Assembly (NCBI GenBank): GCA_963995525.1
Contig: OZ023211.1
Span: 60,534,487-60,598,486 of the forward strand
Source: Escarpia spicata
Lineage: Eukaryota; Annelida; Polychaeta; Sabellida; Siboglinidae
Direction: 5' to 3'
Length of the DNA stretch: 64,000 nt
Shown piece after piece: positions 1 to 12,291 of the stretch (position 1 is the stretch's first letter; the number at the start of each line of letters is the position of its first letter). A program made the translations under genes and the position numbers. Under the pieces are notes generated by a model that was given only the letters and a program-made list of their open reading frames with translations, was not told where the DNA came from and did not search any database.

Positions 1-912
1 TGCCCCATTGTATATTATACATCTTCATTCCCATGTCCTGTGTGGAGGCATTTACATTTCCCAAAATTGAACAACATTTGCCATTTTTCAGACCATTTAA
101 TCAACCTGTCAAAATCATCTTGTAAATGCAGTTTATCTCCATCACGTTTAATCCTTCTAAACACGTTTGTATCATCCGCAAATTTCACCACCTTGCTTGT
201 TATATCATCGACCAAATCATCGATATATATTAAGCGTAATGTACATAGGTCCCAGTACTAATCCCTGTGGTATCCCACTCAAAACGTATTTCTAGTTTGA
301 ATCTTCCCCATCAACTACTACTATTAATGTCAGTGTGAAAAATTATATAACATCGCCGTGCTATGAAAACGGTTCTGTTCGATGTTTCACCGCTCCATCC
401 GCCTTTGTGATAATTGTTCGACTTCAAATCCACTGTTGACTTTGCATATAGTAATATTATTATTTACATACCTTAGGAGATTTGCATATGTTCAACGAAG
501 GGTTACAAGTATGCTAAGAAGCTCCAGTTGACTAAGATAACATGGTGTAGGCTATTCAAGAGTACAACATCTTTACATATATCTGTTGACCGCTCCGGTC
601 AGATATGTGTCAATTCTCCCTTTGAGCAATTTCACAATCAGTTCAGGAGGGACCAGGTAGGATGTAACTTGGTGTTGGGGTTAGGCAACGTCGTTATCGA
701 TAAGACATCGATTATCTGTGGTAATGATTATTATTAACTTGTTTTTCATTCGTCCCTGTTGAAGCTCTGAAGTTAAAACACATAGCATTTTGTTCCGATG
801 ATGTAAGTCATGTTATGAAGCTGCTGCACTAACGTCCAGTCGGAAATGTCGGAAACCCCGTTGATATTGACTCGTTAAAACACTTAACATTTAGTTTCGA
901 TGATGTAAGTCA
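1..912 (-). mobile_element. LINE fragment, CR1/L2-like, inverted 5' part
   Basis: The minus strand at 15-215 encodes a reverse transcriptase piece with the FADDT catalytic box followed by a conserved RT thumb-side stretch (IKWSEKWQ). The whole 1-885 segment is closely repeated at about 14551-15416, including roughly 600 bp upstream of the RT that I cannot assign to any protein. The piece is interrupted and cannot encode a full enzyme. The matching 3' part of the same family follows at 913-1450 in the opposite orientation. Assignment to the CR1/L2 group is by RT style only. Confidence 0.7.
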
Positions 913-1450
913 TCGATTAAGGGAAATCAAATCCTTGGATTAATTAGGCGAAACATAACGTATAAGGAAACAGAGTTAATAAAACCGCTGTACACAACAA
1001 TAGTTTGGCTTCATTTAGAATATTGTATTCAAGCGTGGAGGCCATATCGCAGGAAGGACATAGATATGTTAGAAAGAGTACAGAGGAGAGCAACTAAATG
1101 ATACCAACACTGAGGGATCTTAGTTATGAAATACGCCTAAAAGAATGTGGTTTAACAACATTAGAGACCAGGAGATTGAAAGGAAATCAGATAGAAATGT
1201 TTAAAATATTGAATGGTTATGAAAATATTGATAGAAATATTTTGTTCTCAGTTAATTAAAATAGAAAGACTAGAGGACATGAAGTTACATTAGTAAAGAA
1301 GCAGTGTAGATTAGATATAAGAAAGTTCTCATTTTTACAAAGGACTATAAATTAATGGAACGAACAGATTATCTGATGATTGTGTGGGTACTAGTAGTGT
1401 GAATATGTTTAAAAATAAAATCGACAAATACCTCAGAGGGGCGGGAAATA
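913..1450 (+). mobile_element. LINE fragment, CR1/L2-like 3' part
   Basis: Plus-strand remnant of the RT C-terminal region (residues such as RRATK, LRDLSYE, LKECGLTTLETRRL can be read across frames) with several stops. It ends in a (TA)n tract near 1451-1467. The same 3' end occurs at 23421-23780 (+) and 13996-14470 (-), which shows it is a repeat family. Confidence 0.7.
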
Positions 1451-1719
1451 TATATATATATATATATTGGGTATATGCAATTGGAGGTGCACACGCACCA
1501 ACATAAATAAATCAATCACGTGGGCCTGGACACGATGTTGGTTATGTCTGAACGGGGTATCAAAGTTGGCACGGCCCTTTGTCTCCGTAAACCTTACCCC
1601 TGACGTGAACTACTTTCAGGTGCCGAAGATAAGGGGTAATCGCATCAGTTCACAAAGAAACGTTTCTGGTGAGCCTCAGCGAATATTCACCACGTATCGA
1701 CGCCAGTGCAACTGGTTTG

Positions 1720-2000
1720 CATTGTCTCTCTCTCTATATATGGATCTCAAACAGAGACTCAGATCAATTGTCTTTAGTAGAGAGAGACAAGTGATGGTGT
1801 GTGTAGCTGGTGATTTTAATGCACGCGTGGGCACATCGGTGATAGGATATGTGGAATCAGTCGGGGAGGTGGTTTCGGAAGGGGAACAAGGAACCACGAG
1901 GGCTGGGCGTTGGTATAGTTGGTGATGCCATATGGGCTGACAGCGACCGGGTTGTTCTTCCGAAAGACGGACATCCATAAAGTGTTTTATAGGAGTGGCC
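1720..2000 (+). mobile_element. LINE endonuclease fragment
   Basis: The reading frame contains VAGDFNARVG, the catalytic GDFNxR motif of apurinic-type LINE endonucleases, followed after a frame change by FFRKTDIHK, typical of the same domain in RTE-type and related elements. Only this part of the endonuclease is present; the fragment runs directly into a 43-bp tandem repeat. It is a dead fragment. Confidence 0.6.
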
Positions 2001-2005
2001 ACCTT

Positions 2006-2316
2006 CAGTCTAATACTGGTCAAACACTGTCCACACTAGACAGACCTCCAGTCTAGTACTGGTCAAACATTGTCCACACTAAACAGACATCCAGTCTAGT
2101 ACTAGTTAAACATTGTCCACACCCGTCTAGTACTGGTCAAACATTGTCCACACTAGACAGACCTCCAGTCTAGTACTGGTCAAACATTGTCCACACTAGA
2201 CAGACCTCCAGTCTAGTACTTGTCTAACATTGTCCACACTAGACAGACCTCCAGGCTAGTACTGGTCAAACATTGTCCACACTAGACAGACCTCCAGTCT
2301 AGTACTGGTCAAACAG
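2006..2316. repeat. Tandem repeat, 43-bp period
   Basis: About seven copies of a 43-bp unit containing CCAGTCTAGTACTGG, itself an imperfect palindrome, and the phrase ACATTGTCCACACTAGACAG. One unit carries a deletion near 2115. Confidence 0.9.
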
Positions 2317-2611
2317 TCCAACTTGTACTCGGTCTTTCCCTTCTTCATACTGTCCGAAAACTGTAGCATTGGTAAAGCCATGACGTGTCACTGTTTTCAG
2401 CATATCTGTTCTTCTTGCTTGACGCCAAGCTTTGAGACAAAAGTATAAATATTCGATATGATTATACATCAAACGATGTGCACTGTGAAGCAACTGCGGC
2501 AGTCTCATAAGCCAACCGCTCGTTCGCAGTGCAGGGCTTACCAGCGAAATATTACTTGAAGTTGGCCATCTTGTTGCCGTTTTGCCTTCACTTGCGAAAA
2601 GCGCTTTCCTG

Positions 2612-2811
2612 TTAATTCGTTTGGCTATACAAGAGTGGCACCACCCGGTGGGCTGGGGACCAGTCTATCTTATTGTCCGCCAGCTGTAGCTGCTTCCTGG
2701 CCGATGACCAACAGTACGGACCTAGGATATTCAACATGGCCGATGTCATCAGCAGCAGCCCGCAGAGAATGAACGATTCGTTCCAACTTCCGGTAGCGTC
2801 TCTTACGGAAC
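2612..2811 (-). CDS. MCT-like transporter gene A, exon 6 (last)
   Basis: The last coding exon of the leftward SLC16-type gene. It opens behind a TAG acceptor at 2812-2813 and runs to a TAA at 2612-2614. It encodes the final membrane segment (ILCGLLLMTSAMLNILGP) and a short hydrophilic cytoplasmic tail. The first residues (VRDATGSW) match the start of the last exon of gene B at 26645, and the joining phase is the same. Added to the five upstream exons it completes an open reading frame of 1539 nt. Confidence 0.8.
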
Positions 2812-2896
2812 CTACAATATCGCAAGGACACGTGTCACTGAAGCCACTTCGTCCAGCGGATTTTAAGTCAAGACAAGGGCCAGTCATCAACACTGT

Positions 2897-3140
2897 CGTG
2901 TGGGTATTTGTGTTTGTGTGTGTGTGTTTGTGTGTGTGCGTGTGCGTGCGTGCGTGCATGCGTGTGTGCGTGTATGTATGCTAGTGCGCGTGTGAGTGTG
3001 TGTGTATGAGAGTGAGGACGTTTTTGCTGTTGTTGCTGTTGTTGTTGTGGTGGTGGTGGTAGTTTGCGCGTGCGTTGCGTGGTGTGTCGCATGCGGTGTG
3101 CTTGAGCGTGAACGCGTGCGTGTATGTATGTGTGAGGTAA
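2897..3140. repeat. GT-rich and GTT/GGT simple repeats
   Basis: Degenerate (GT)n, (GTGC)n and (TTG)n runs inside intron-side sequence of transporter gene A. ORFs read across it are artefacts of the repeat. Confidence 0.85.
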
Positions 3141-3291
3141 TTATAAATATTGCGGTCACGTGATCACGTTTGTGGGTTTACAGTGGACAGAGATCATCAT
3201 CATGATTAACGTACGTTGATACTCATAAATCTGGCACGGCTAAACGTAGCCCGATTGCACCCGTCAATGCGAATATGTTAGGCCTACTTAC

Positions 3292-3517
3292 TAGTGATGG
3301 CTGGGGAAACGAGAAAGGGCAAACACCCGCACAGATTCATGACTCCGTACGCCGTCGACATAGTCTCCGCACCGAGTCCCTCGGCCAACAACACGGGCGC
3401 CAGCGTCACGAACGACCCGGCCGCGAACGACATCACTACGCAGTCGGCCGCCAGGAGGAGGTATGACGTCATCAACGGTGCGACACAGAACGCCAGACCG
3501 CACGCGAATATGGAGAA
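3292..3517 (-). CDS. MCT-like transporter gene A, exon 5
   Basis: Acceptor TATAG precedes the exon and donor GTAAGTA follows it. It encodes two membrane segments of the C-terminal half of an MFS transporter (reads include ADCVVMSFAAGSFVTLAPVL). Length (226 nt) and phases equal those of exon 5 of gene B (25705-25930), and most residues are identical or similar. Confidence 0.85.
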
Positions 3518-4255
3518 CTATAAAGGACACGCAGCCACGCGCTATGTTCAATAGTCTGGTAGATGGTGGCACAAGGTTTCCCCCTGGTCTATATCAGAAA
3601 AGCGCTTTATCGTGAATTAGACAATAACACAACGCAATATAGGGATTGGTGCTGTGACGTCCGGTTGGACGGTTTTGTATACTTAGAGTCTCCGCATAAA
3701 AAATATATTTTTTTTGTTTCTGGGGTCATTACAAATATATCTCTAGACTATGTGTATCCGCCGATGCCAAGCAATTTTTAATATTGTGTAACAACTGTCT
3801 GCCATCTTTTTATTTAATTCCGGGTGGTGTTTCTTCCGGTTGCATCCGGGTACGTGCAATTCACGCAAGAATCCAGGTAAGGTTGATCAATAGTAGGCCC
3901 TATTATAGTTTAGACCTAAGAGCACATTTAAGCAAGCAAACAAAGATATTCAGTTGAATAATATTACAAGATTATCTGATACTCGGATAGAAGCACTCCT
4001 GTATGTTCTTTGTACTAACAGGCTTTTCGGCAGGATGTTTCCCCAGAGTCGCCCTGGAGTACAGACGCAGAGTTCTCTGTAGATTTCTTCCGCTTATATA
4101 TTTTGTTCACGGACAGTCCTGCATCCATACACGTACTTCTATAGTACATGGCACGTATCTTTAACCACACCTAAGTGAGAATATATATATACATATATTA
4201 AGCAGGTAGGAAAAGATATAGGCATAGTAAATATTCTGACAAATAAAATAAAGAT
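3518..4255. other. Intronic sequence, no gene seen
   Basis: Part of the long intron between exons 4 and 5 of transporter gene A. I see no coding region, RNA gene or clear repeat here other than short AT runs near 4180-4200. Confidence 0.5.
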
Positions 4256-4500
4256 TTAGCCGGAAACAGCTAAAAATGGCAACTACAAAAAGGCAGACGG
4301 GCGCAAGCCAAAGTACACAAGTAAATACATGTGATGTCTCCCTAAAAGATGTCAATGGGAAACAGTGTTCACTGGTTCTGTAATAAATGCAATGGCGCAG
4401 CGGCTAAAACGTATCAAATGGTTTGCGCTGTAAAGGTAAAACAGGACGAGATAGAGACTAAAGTAGACTCTGTAACTGAGAAAGAACGACGGAAACGAAG

Positions 4501-5037
4501 ATGGATGAAAACATAACTCAGCTGAGAAGAGATCACGAAGACGTAGAAAAGCGCAGAGAAAACCTGATAATACATGAGGTAGCGGAGCCAACGAGCGGAG
4601 ATAACAAGGAGCGAAAAAGAGAGGACGAGCGCAAAGTGGAATTACTATTTCAAAAGATCCAAGTGCAGGTAACCGACATAAAATCAGTCAGTCGACTGGG
4701 AAAGAAATACAAAAGAAATGCTCGGCCAGTAAAGGTAGTATTAAGCAGTGAAAGCGACAAGATGGCTGTCACGAACAGAGTTCAATCACTTAGGCGATCT
4801 CAACAGAAGGATGATATCGAGATCATGAAGGAAATATACATTGCCCCAGGCATGACCCAACGGCAAAGAGAGGCGATAAGAGAGCTGGAGAAGGAATTAG
4901 ATAAGCGGCAGCAAGAAGGCGAAGATGATCTGATGATAAGGAATGGCAGAGTGATCAGAAAGAAGCCCTTTCGTAGACAGGAAGAGCCGTCAGACAAGAC
5001 AAGGACAGAAAGAAAACAAACACTAAACATGTGGTGA
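4501..5037 (+). pseudogene. LINE ORF1 protein, open 178-codon remnant
   Basis: The longest open piece of ORF1, rich in Lys, Arg and Glu, with a coiled-coil-like N-terminal half and a basic C-terminal half, as expected for a nucleic-acid chaperone of CR1/L1-type elements. Immediately upstream (about 4369-4500) another frame reads WFCNKC, which resembles the zinc-finger start seen in CR1 ORF1 proteins, so the true start was probably upstream and is now frameshifted off. Confidence 0.6.
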
Positions 5038-6471
5038 CGACAATGCAAAAAAACCACACAAATAAGCTCGTGCAACTGGAGAGGATGAGAAAGCAGAGCA
5101 AACAGGAGCTGAATAAAGCTCCACACGATCTGCGCCATCAGCACCGATTGCGAGCACAAATTGTATATACACAAATGCTGATTCACCAATGAACAAGCTG
5201 GTTGAATTAACAACACACGTGGCATAATCGCAACCAATAATAATAGGAATAACGGACGTAAAACCAAAAAAAATGTATATTCAATGTTGCACCATGTGAA
5301 CTTCACCTTGAAGGATATGAAATGTATTCTAACTTAGAGAAGAATGAAAAATGATGTTACATCTTTTGGGGAGTGTGTTTGGGTGGAGGTAAAACTAGCA
5401 GAAAAAGAAAAAAGAAGAATTACTTGTTGGATGTATATACCGCAGCCCCACCAGCAGTGTCATCAACAACGAGAAGCTATGCGAACTTCCACGCAAGTTA
5501 GACGACATGAACGCGTCCCACATATTAATGATGGGAGATTTCAATTACCCGAATATAAACTGGATGATGATGCAAATATTAGTGAGAGAGCTTACAGAAC
5601 TGAGAAACAGTTCTTAAAAAGCACAAGATATGTATTCCTTACACAACACATCATGGAACCGACACGCTACATATTAAATCAAGTCCCACATGTACTAGAC
5701 TTGATTTTCTAATGGAGAGGAAATGGTGAACCACTGCAATGTAAAGGATCCTCCCGGAAAGAGTGACCACTGTTTGATCACATTTACATACCAATGTCAA
5801 ACACCACTTCCAGGATAAATGTTGCGAGATGACTGGGAAACCAAATTTGATAAACTAGATCCAGAGGAAAGCTGGGGTATGCTTATAAGTAGGCTAGAAC
5901 AGACAGAGCATGGGTGTATCCCCAAGAACAAATAGAGGGAATCAGGAAAGTATCAGCCGTTATGGATGAACAAGAAACCAATAGAGAAAGTGAGGAAAAA
6001 GCACAGTGCTTGGAAGAAATACCTACGAACAAAGGAATGGAAAGACTACCTAGATTACACGAAAGATATGAACCAAGCAAGAAGAGCTACTCGACAGGCA
6101 GTCCAGACACTTGAGCAGTCCATTGCACATAATATTAAAAGCAGTCCAAAGCATTTCTGGAAATATGCTCGGTCAAAGTTGAAAACAAGACCAAGAATAG
6201 CTGATCTCCAAAAGGAAAGTACCTAAGAATTACCAACTACAGACAAAGAGAAAGCAGAGGTCCTAAGTAAATTATTTAGTGATGTTTTCACCAGGGAAGA
6301 TTTGACAAATGTACAACAGTTGAGGATCACCAGGGAATCAATACCATAGATGATATCAACTTCATCACTGAAGATGTTGAGAACGATCTGGGAGATCCCA
6401 AAACTGGGAAATCACCATGACCTGATGGTATACACCCTCGTGTAATAAAGGAACTCGCAAAGGAACTGAAA

Positions 6472-7611
6472 GTGCCATTTTACATCATATTCAAGAAGTC
6501 CTTGAATACAGGCATATTACCAAACGTTTGGAAAACTGCGAATGTGTCACCAATTTACAAGAAAGGCAGTAGGCATTTAGCAGCAAGTTACAGGCCAGTA
6601 AGCTCGACTGCAGTGGCTTGTAAAGTCACGGAATCGCTGGTTAACGATGCCATCATAACACATATGGAAACTAACAAGTTAATTACAGATCAGCAGCAGG
6701 ATTTCAAGAAAGCTATTGACTCAGTACCGCATCAGAGACTACTTTAAAAAATAAATGGATATGGAATCAAAGGAAAACTACTGAAATGGATAGGAGCATT
6801 CCTCACCTGTCGCAAGCAAAGGGTCTTAGTCAATGGTGTATCACCCCCCTAGTCAGATGTTCTGAGTGTGATACCCCAGGGAAGTGTTCTTGGTCTTATT
6901 CTTTTTATATTGTATATTAATGATATAACAAATGTAGTAGAATGTGGCATGAAGACTTTTGCAGATGACACAAAAATATACCACGAAATGTCAACAATAC
7001 AAGATTGCTTAGATCTGTAGAAAGACCTAGACCAATTACAAAAATGCGCTGAGAAGTGGCAGTTATACTTTCACCCGGACAAACGCAGATTCAAGAGAAT
7101 TGGAAATGGGCACCCAGAATTTAACTACACCTTGACTACAACAGCAGGTACTAATCCTTTTTAGTGTAACCGTGTCGAGAAAGACCTAGGCATCCAGGTT
7201 GATGATCAGCTGAGATTTACACATGTCCAAAAAGCTGTATCTGATACAAACAAGTTGCTGGGTGTAATCCGTCGAACGTATAAATATCTAGACAAGACAG
7301 CCTTTCTCAATTTTTATAAGGCATTTGTCCGATCTTCTTTGGAGTATGGCGTAGCAGTCTGGTCTCCACAGTATCATTGCGATATTGATGCTGTGGAGGC
7401 TGTCCAAAGAAGAGCGACACGAATGGTGCCAGAATTAAAACATTACGATTATGAAACGAGACTAAAGGTCTTAAGCTTACCAACGTGGACACACCGTAGA
7501 TTAAGAGGAGACGTTATTAATGTTTATAAATACTTGAATGGCATATTTACTTGCACACACACACTGTGTTTAACCTGGACTTGTACGAAGGAACACGGGG
7601 GCATTCTTTAA
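6472..7611 (+). pseudogene. LINE ORF2 reverse transcriptase, broken
   Basis: RT domain of the LINE above. Blocks at 6472-6747 (ANVSPIYKKGS, SYRPVSS), 6840-7000 (IPQGSVLG and FADDTKIY, in separate frames) and 7255-7611 (thumb and C-terminal region) are separated by stops such as the TAA near 6746 and the TAG near 7018. It is a decayed enzyme with the catalytic Asp pair still visible. Confidence 0.8.
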
Positions 7612-7837
7612 AGTAGTTTACAAACAGGAGTAAACGAGAACTAAGGAAACACTTCTTTAGCGAGAGAGTAATTGATGTATGGAACACCCGAAGCCATTGT
7701 CACAGCTCCAACTGTCAATGCATTGAAGAACCGACTCGTTATATTATGGATGCACCAGCCTGTCAAATTCGATTATAAAGCAACATTGGTGAAAGAGCGG
7801 TATACAGGCAAATTTACTTGAAGACCGAAGAGAATGT

Positions 7838-8164
<327 letters not shown>

Positions 8165-8583
8165 ATAACTACATCACATTTTTTATTTAGTTTTTAAAAA
8201 TAAATAATGCGTTGGTTAATATATATGTTATATGACAATGTTGCAGATGTATGCATGTACGTTTATAAAGTGAAAATTATGGCTCTGGATAAACGGGTAT
8301 GTTATGTTGTATTGTGTTGAACACACACGTCCACACACTCAAGTTTGAAATGCTAAAAAAAGATGGCCTACATTTATAAGAAGGCCAGTGTACCATTTTG
8401 AAAACACTCACCTTGGAAAACACTACAGTAGCCTTTTCAATTTAATTTGAAAAAACCATGTTATAGAGTGTTTTCAAATTAATTTCAAGACACTACTAGC
8501 GTTTTCCAAAATGAGAGTTTTGACATTCTTACACGAAATTCTGTAGGAATTTCAAAACACTACCCGATTTGAAGATAACCCAC
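8165..8583. other. Intronic sequence with AAAACACT repeats
   Basis: Non-coding. Several degenerate copies of a GAAAACACTA/TTTTCAAATTAATTT motif occur between 8395 and 8565 in both orientations, suggesting a small decayed foldback repeat just downstream of exon 4 of gene A. Confidence 0.4.
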
Positions 8584-9275
8584 CTGGAAGATGTGTCGTT
8601 TGCGGAAGAGGTTCAAGTCAGCGAAGCCACCGATGCTGAGTCGAGAGACGAGATCAGCGACGCCGACAATGGAGATGATCCAGGCAGCGTCCGCCTTGGA
8701 GACGCCGAGTCGCTGCGTGTGCGACGGAAGGATGTTGAAGATGTTCGAGAAACTACTGTCAGCGACGTACAACGGCACTGCGTAGAGATACAACAGCGGA
8801 TTCCGCAGCACTTGCCAATCGAAGACAGATATCTTTCTTGTGTGGATATATTTACTGTGTAGGCAGTATTCGGATGACATATTCGCTGATTGGACGTTGT
8901 TGTTACCGCAACGTGCGAGATCTGTATCCGGGAACTCGACGCTGACGATGCTAACAACGTTGTGGTCGTGTCGTATGCAGCCGCTACATTTGGCGCCAAA
9001 ATGCCTGGTTGGCTTCCGTCGATATTCCGTCAGGTAGAACGTGGCGGGCCGGAATAGCATGCCGCACACGCACAGGTTGAAGGAGACCCCGGCCATTACG
9101 AGAAGCGCACCGTTCAGTCCGTAGCGGGTCAGCGCCAGTCGGATCAGTGGCGGCAGAACGAACGTTCCGATGCTACTTCCGGCGAAACACACACCGACGG
9201 CAAAAGTGCGCTTTTTGACGAAATACCGACCTACGGCTACGATACTGGGCGAATACGCCAAACTGCTTCCGACAC
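8584..9275 (-). CDS. MCT-like transporter gene A, exon 4 (largest)
   Basis: 692-nt exon bounded by CTAG acceptor and GTGGGT donor. It begins with the second MCT signature region (YFVKKRTFAVGVCFAGS, leading into a membrane helix), continues through the central hydrophilic loop (Cys/His-rich, poorly conserved between the two paralogues), and re-enters the membrane in the C-terminal half. The sequence ADLVSR fits the conserved Asp-x3-Arg of transmembrane helix 8, which in characterised MCTs takes part in proton and monocarboxylate binding. This supports a proton-linked or related carboxylate transporter; the substrate cannot be read from sequence. Confidence 0.88.
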
Positions 9276-9562
9276 CTAGGATAAAAAGATACGAAATGCG
9301 ACGCAAACATACACTTATCAAAATGTGGCACCCGGTAACCAGAAATGTGTGCCAAATTTACTGAATTTATATAATGGCCAGACGAAAACAATATTCATGT
9401 TGTTGGTTTAATATGTAACCGTCCATTCCTGATGTTAACATTGCAGCGAAGCACATTTCAGATTAGGCCAACATACGGAGCTACGTTATATGCATGCACC
9501 GGACTTGGATTCTCGTGATAAGTTTATGCCGCAAGAGAACTGAAATAACAGCATACGTATAC

Positions 9563-9706
9563 CTCCCAAGAAACCGTAGCTGAAGTAAAGAAACTCGACG
9601 CTTGTGGCATACGCGCTCAGCATGAATCCGGCGGTGCTGATGAGGCCCCCGCAGATCACCACGTCGCGGGTGTTGAACATGTTCACCAAGGTGTTTGCTG
9701 GAATGG
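9563..9706 (-). CDS. MCT-like transporter gene A, exon 3
   Basis: 144-nt exon with TTGCAG acceptor and GTATAC donor, encoding two membrane segments (TRDVVICGGLISTAGFMLSA, then FLYFSYGFLGG). Length and phases match exon 3 of gene B exactly. Confidence 0.88.
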
Positions 9707-9934
9707 CTGCAAAATAATTACTCCGTCGAATCACACGCGAACAAGGTTTTTAAGTCAACTCACATACACCCGCGCGTGCATGCGGACGCAAATGTATACG
9801 CACTTACAAGCACGCACGCACGAACGCATGCCCGCACCTTTGCAATACCGATTAGTATACTAGACTATTTGATTAAATATAAACAGTATTATTCTGTATT
9901 GGAAAGATAAGCATATTGACTGATTGACTGATTT

Positions 9935-10182
9935 ATAGCAATTTAATCAAAGCGCATAATATATATATATATATCTTATATATATCATATATATATATTA
10001 TGCTTTTTGATTAAATTGCTATCAATATATATATATATACATACACATATACGTATATATATATAAGTACAGGTATGTGTATATATATATACATATATTA
10101 TATATATCATATATGTATATATATATATACACATACCTGTACTTATATATATATATATATATATACGTATATGTGTATGTAT

Positions 10183-10190
<8 letters not shown>
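9935..10190. repeat. Nested AT-rich palindromes
   Basis: Two inverted repeats lie side by side. The first has arms TAGCAATTTAATCAAA and its complement around an AT core (about 9937-10021). The second has arms containing TAAGTACAGGTATGTG and its complement (about 10062-10147), extended outward by ACATACACATATACG and its complement to roughly 10040-10188. All lie in an intron of gene A. Confidence 0.85.
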
Positions 10191-10215
<25 letters not shown>

Positions 10216-10234
10216 CACGTATATGTGTATGTAT

Positions 10235-10520
10235 GTACATACATACAATGATACATACTTACATATGTACATACATACATACGTACATACATACATACAT
10301 ACATAAATACGTACATACGTACATACGTACATACGTACATACATACATACTTACATACATACATACATACATTCATACGTACATACATACATACGTACAT
10401 ACATACATACATACATACATACATACATACATACATACATACATACATACATACATACATACATACATACATTCATACGTACATACATACATACATTCAT
10501 ACGTACATACATACATACAT
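10235..10520. repeat. (ACAT)n / (ACGTACAT)n microsatellite
   Basis: Tetranucleotide tract of ACAT with scattered ACGT and TTCAT variants. Reading frames across it encode only Tyr-Ile-His-Thr or Met-Tyr-Val-Cys repeats and are not genes. Confidence 0.95.
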
Positions 10521-10659
10521 TATATTTAAAAAAATACGGACACACCTATGTGTAATAGTTAGATCTGCCAAAGTTATATGTATTCAAGTTGACGAAAGAC
10601 ATAAGAAGAACATTATTTATGGTTCCTTTAATTCGCTCTTTTTATTAATTAACACTTAC

Positions 10660-10806
10660 CGTTAAGTAAGAGGAGACACGTAAACATGGCGGGTATCCAA
10701 GATATGGCACCCGACGTGACGTCATATTTGTCTTGTATCTCAACGAAGAAGACCCCGAAACCCCTCAGCCCTCCGCCAACGACGACAAATTGCACCATAA
10801 AGCCAC
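10660..10806 (-). CDS. MCT-like transporter gene A, exon 2
   Basis: 147-nt exon behind a CTTCAG acceptor and before a GTAAGT donor. It encodes the first membrane helix (FMVQFVVVGGGLRGFGVFF) and the loop EIQDKYDVT that follows the MCT N-terminal signature. Same length and phase as exon 2 of gene B. Confidence 0.88.
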
Positions 10807-11382
10807 CTGAAGTCAAAGTTAAAACCTGGACGAACATGCAGACTGTATATACCAGTGATTCAAAACAGTACAACTATTTAACTCGATCCCTATTTGCAGA
10901 ATCACAAGTTAAAGTTAAAATTCTTTTTTTAAAGTAACGATGTATAGGCACTACACATCGGTTGGCATTCCGAGTTTAGGAGTCTCGTCAAATGAGTCAC
11001 ACTTTTACATTACACGTAAATCAAATATGTTAATTAGTATTGGCAAATAACACCCAGTAACCTAACATGTATATAGATCGTTTGCAAGCATAACCTTAGT
11101 TGCCGTTGATTTTTAAGATAACATGCCTTCATGCACCGCTTACATGATATCAGAACTCCATGGAAGTGGTATATTTCACTTGACCTGTTATTCCAGTACA
11201 ACGTTGACGGACGCTAGTACAATATATTAAATTCGATACTATCAACACGGCGAAGCATAGACATTGGTCTATGGATAGGCATTGGGACGTTTTGTTATTA
11301 TTAACCATCAAATAGGTACAGTACATTAGATAATGTCAATGTGACCCTCTATTCTGTTAATATGACTGCGACTATTTCTCAC

Positions 11383-11512
11383 CGAGCAAACACATCCAAG
11401 CCCATCCCTTGTCTTTTGGTATGGCGCGTTCGCATTCGTTTCCGAATTCCAAGTAAGTTGACTTCGTGTCCTCCTTAAGTTTTTTCGTTGCCTTTTGTCT
11501 GTCTTTCGCCAT
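11383..11512 (-). CDS. MCT-like transporter gene A, exon 1 copy b (proximal)
   Basis: ATG at 11512 followed by 43 codons plus one base, ending at a GTGAGA donor. It encodes a basic N-terminal cytoplasmic tail and the MCT signature KDKGWAWMCLL, directly before the first helix in exon 2. The open frame has no stop, so it could serve as an alternative first exon to the copy at 12292-12421. The two proteins differ at only a few residues. Confidence 0.7.
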
Positions 11513-12291
11513 CGGTTTCAATTGTTCTGATAAACGTAGGTAAACAGAATGACTACCTTGCTACGTTGTGATCGCCGGTGACACAATTTGTGCAATCCAG
11601 TTGAATATATTACACGGGAAAGTGGTCGGTAAACTGACCATCTATGCAAACGGTATTTACTGTCCGTGCAAAAAAACTACGGTGAGAAGATATAAATTAT
11701 ATCGTAGTAATTATGATTGTTGCGTACGTACTCAATAGAACTTTGCTTTACGTTGCGTTCTACGAAAACATTCTGGGCACGCACAACGAGGGCAGATCTT
11801 ATTGAAATTCAATCTGGTCAAATTAACAAGGGACACCTGTCCAAACATCATCTTACAAAATGAAAAGTAAACGCGCCACAAAGCTAACGTTTTACTGTAC
11901 ATTTTGCGGTTGACTGAACCCGAAGCAATTACAGAACAATGAAACCCCATACGGGTTTCTGCTTTCTCATTCTCTTTACATTTTAACAATGGACGCAACA
12001 AATGTATATCTTTTTTAAGATAACATGCCTTCATGCACCGCTTACATGATATCAGAACTACACGGAAGTGATATATTTCACTCGACCTGTTATTCCAGTA
12101 CAACGTTAACGGACGCTAGTACGATCTATTAAACTGGATACTTTCAACACGGCGAAGCATAGACGAACGTGTAAGGCCTATGTGCAGGCATTGGGACGTT
12201 TTGTTATTATTAACCATCAAATAGGTACAGTACATTAGATAATGTCAAAGTGACCCTCTCCTCTGTTCGTAAGACTGCGAATATTTCTCAC

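Larger units (their letters stand above)
4260..7745 (+). mobile_element. Degenerate CR1-like LINE, near full length
   Basis: A plus-strand non-LTR retrotransposon lying in the intron of gene A. ORF1 remains appear at about 4270-5036 and ORF2 remains follow: endonuclease pieces around 5340-5900, a linker (KEWKDYLDYTKDM) near 6040, RT fragments with VSPIYKKGS and SYRPVS around 6550, the FADDTKIY catalytic box at about 6960, and the thumb region at 7255-7600. Stops and frameshifts occur throughout ORF2, so it is inactive. It is antisense to the host gene. Confidence 0.85.

Noticed and set aside
4800..5306. 168-codon hydrophobic minus-strand ORF
   Set aside because: Antisense of the Lys/Glu-rich LINE ORF1, which gives Leu/Phe/Ser-rich shadows.
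9985..10545. ORFs of Tyr-Ile-His-Thr or Met-Tyr-Val-Cys repeats on both strands
   Set aside because: Product of the (ACAT)n and (TA)n tracts.
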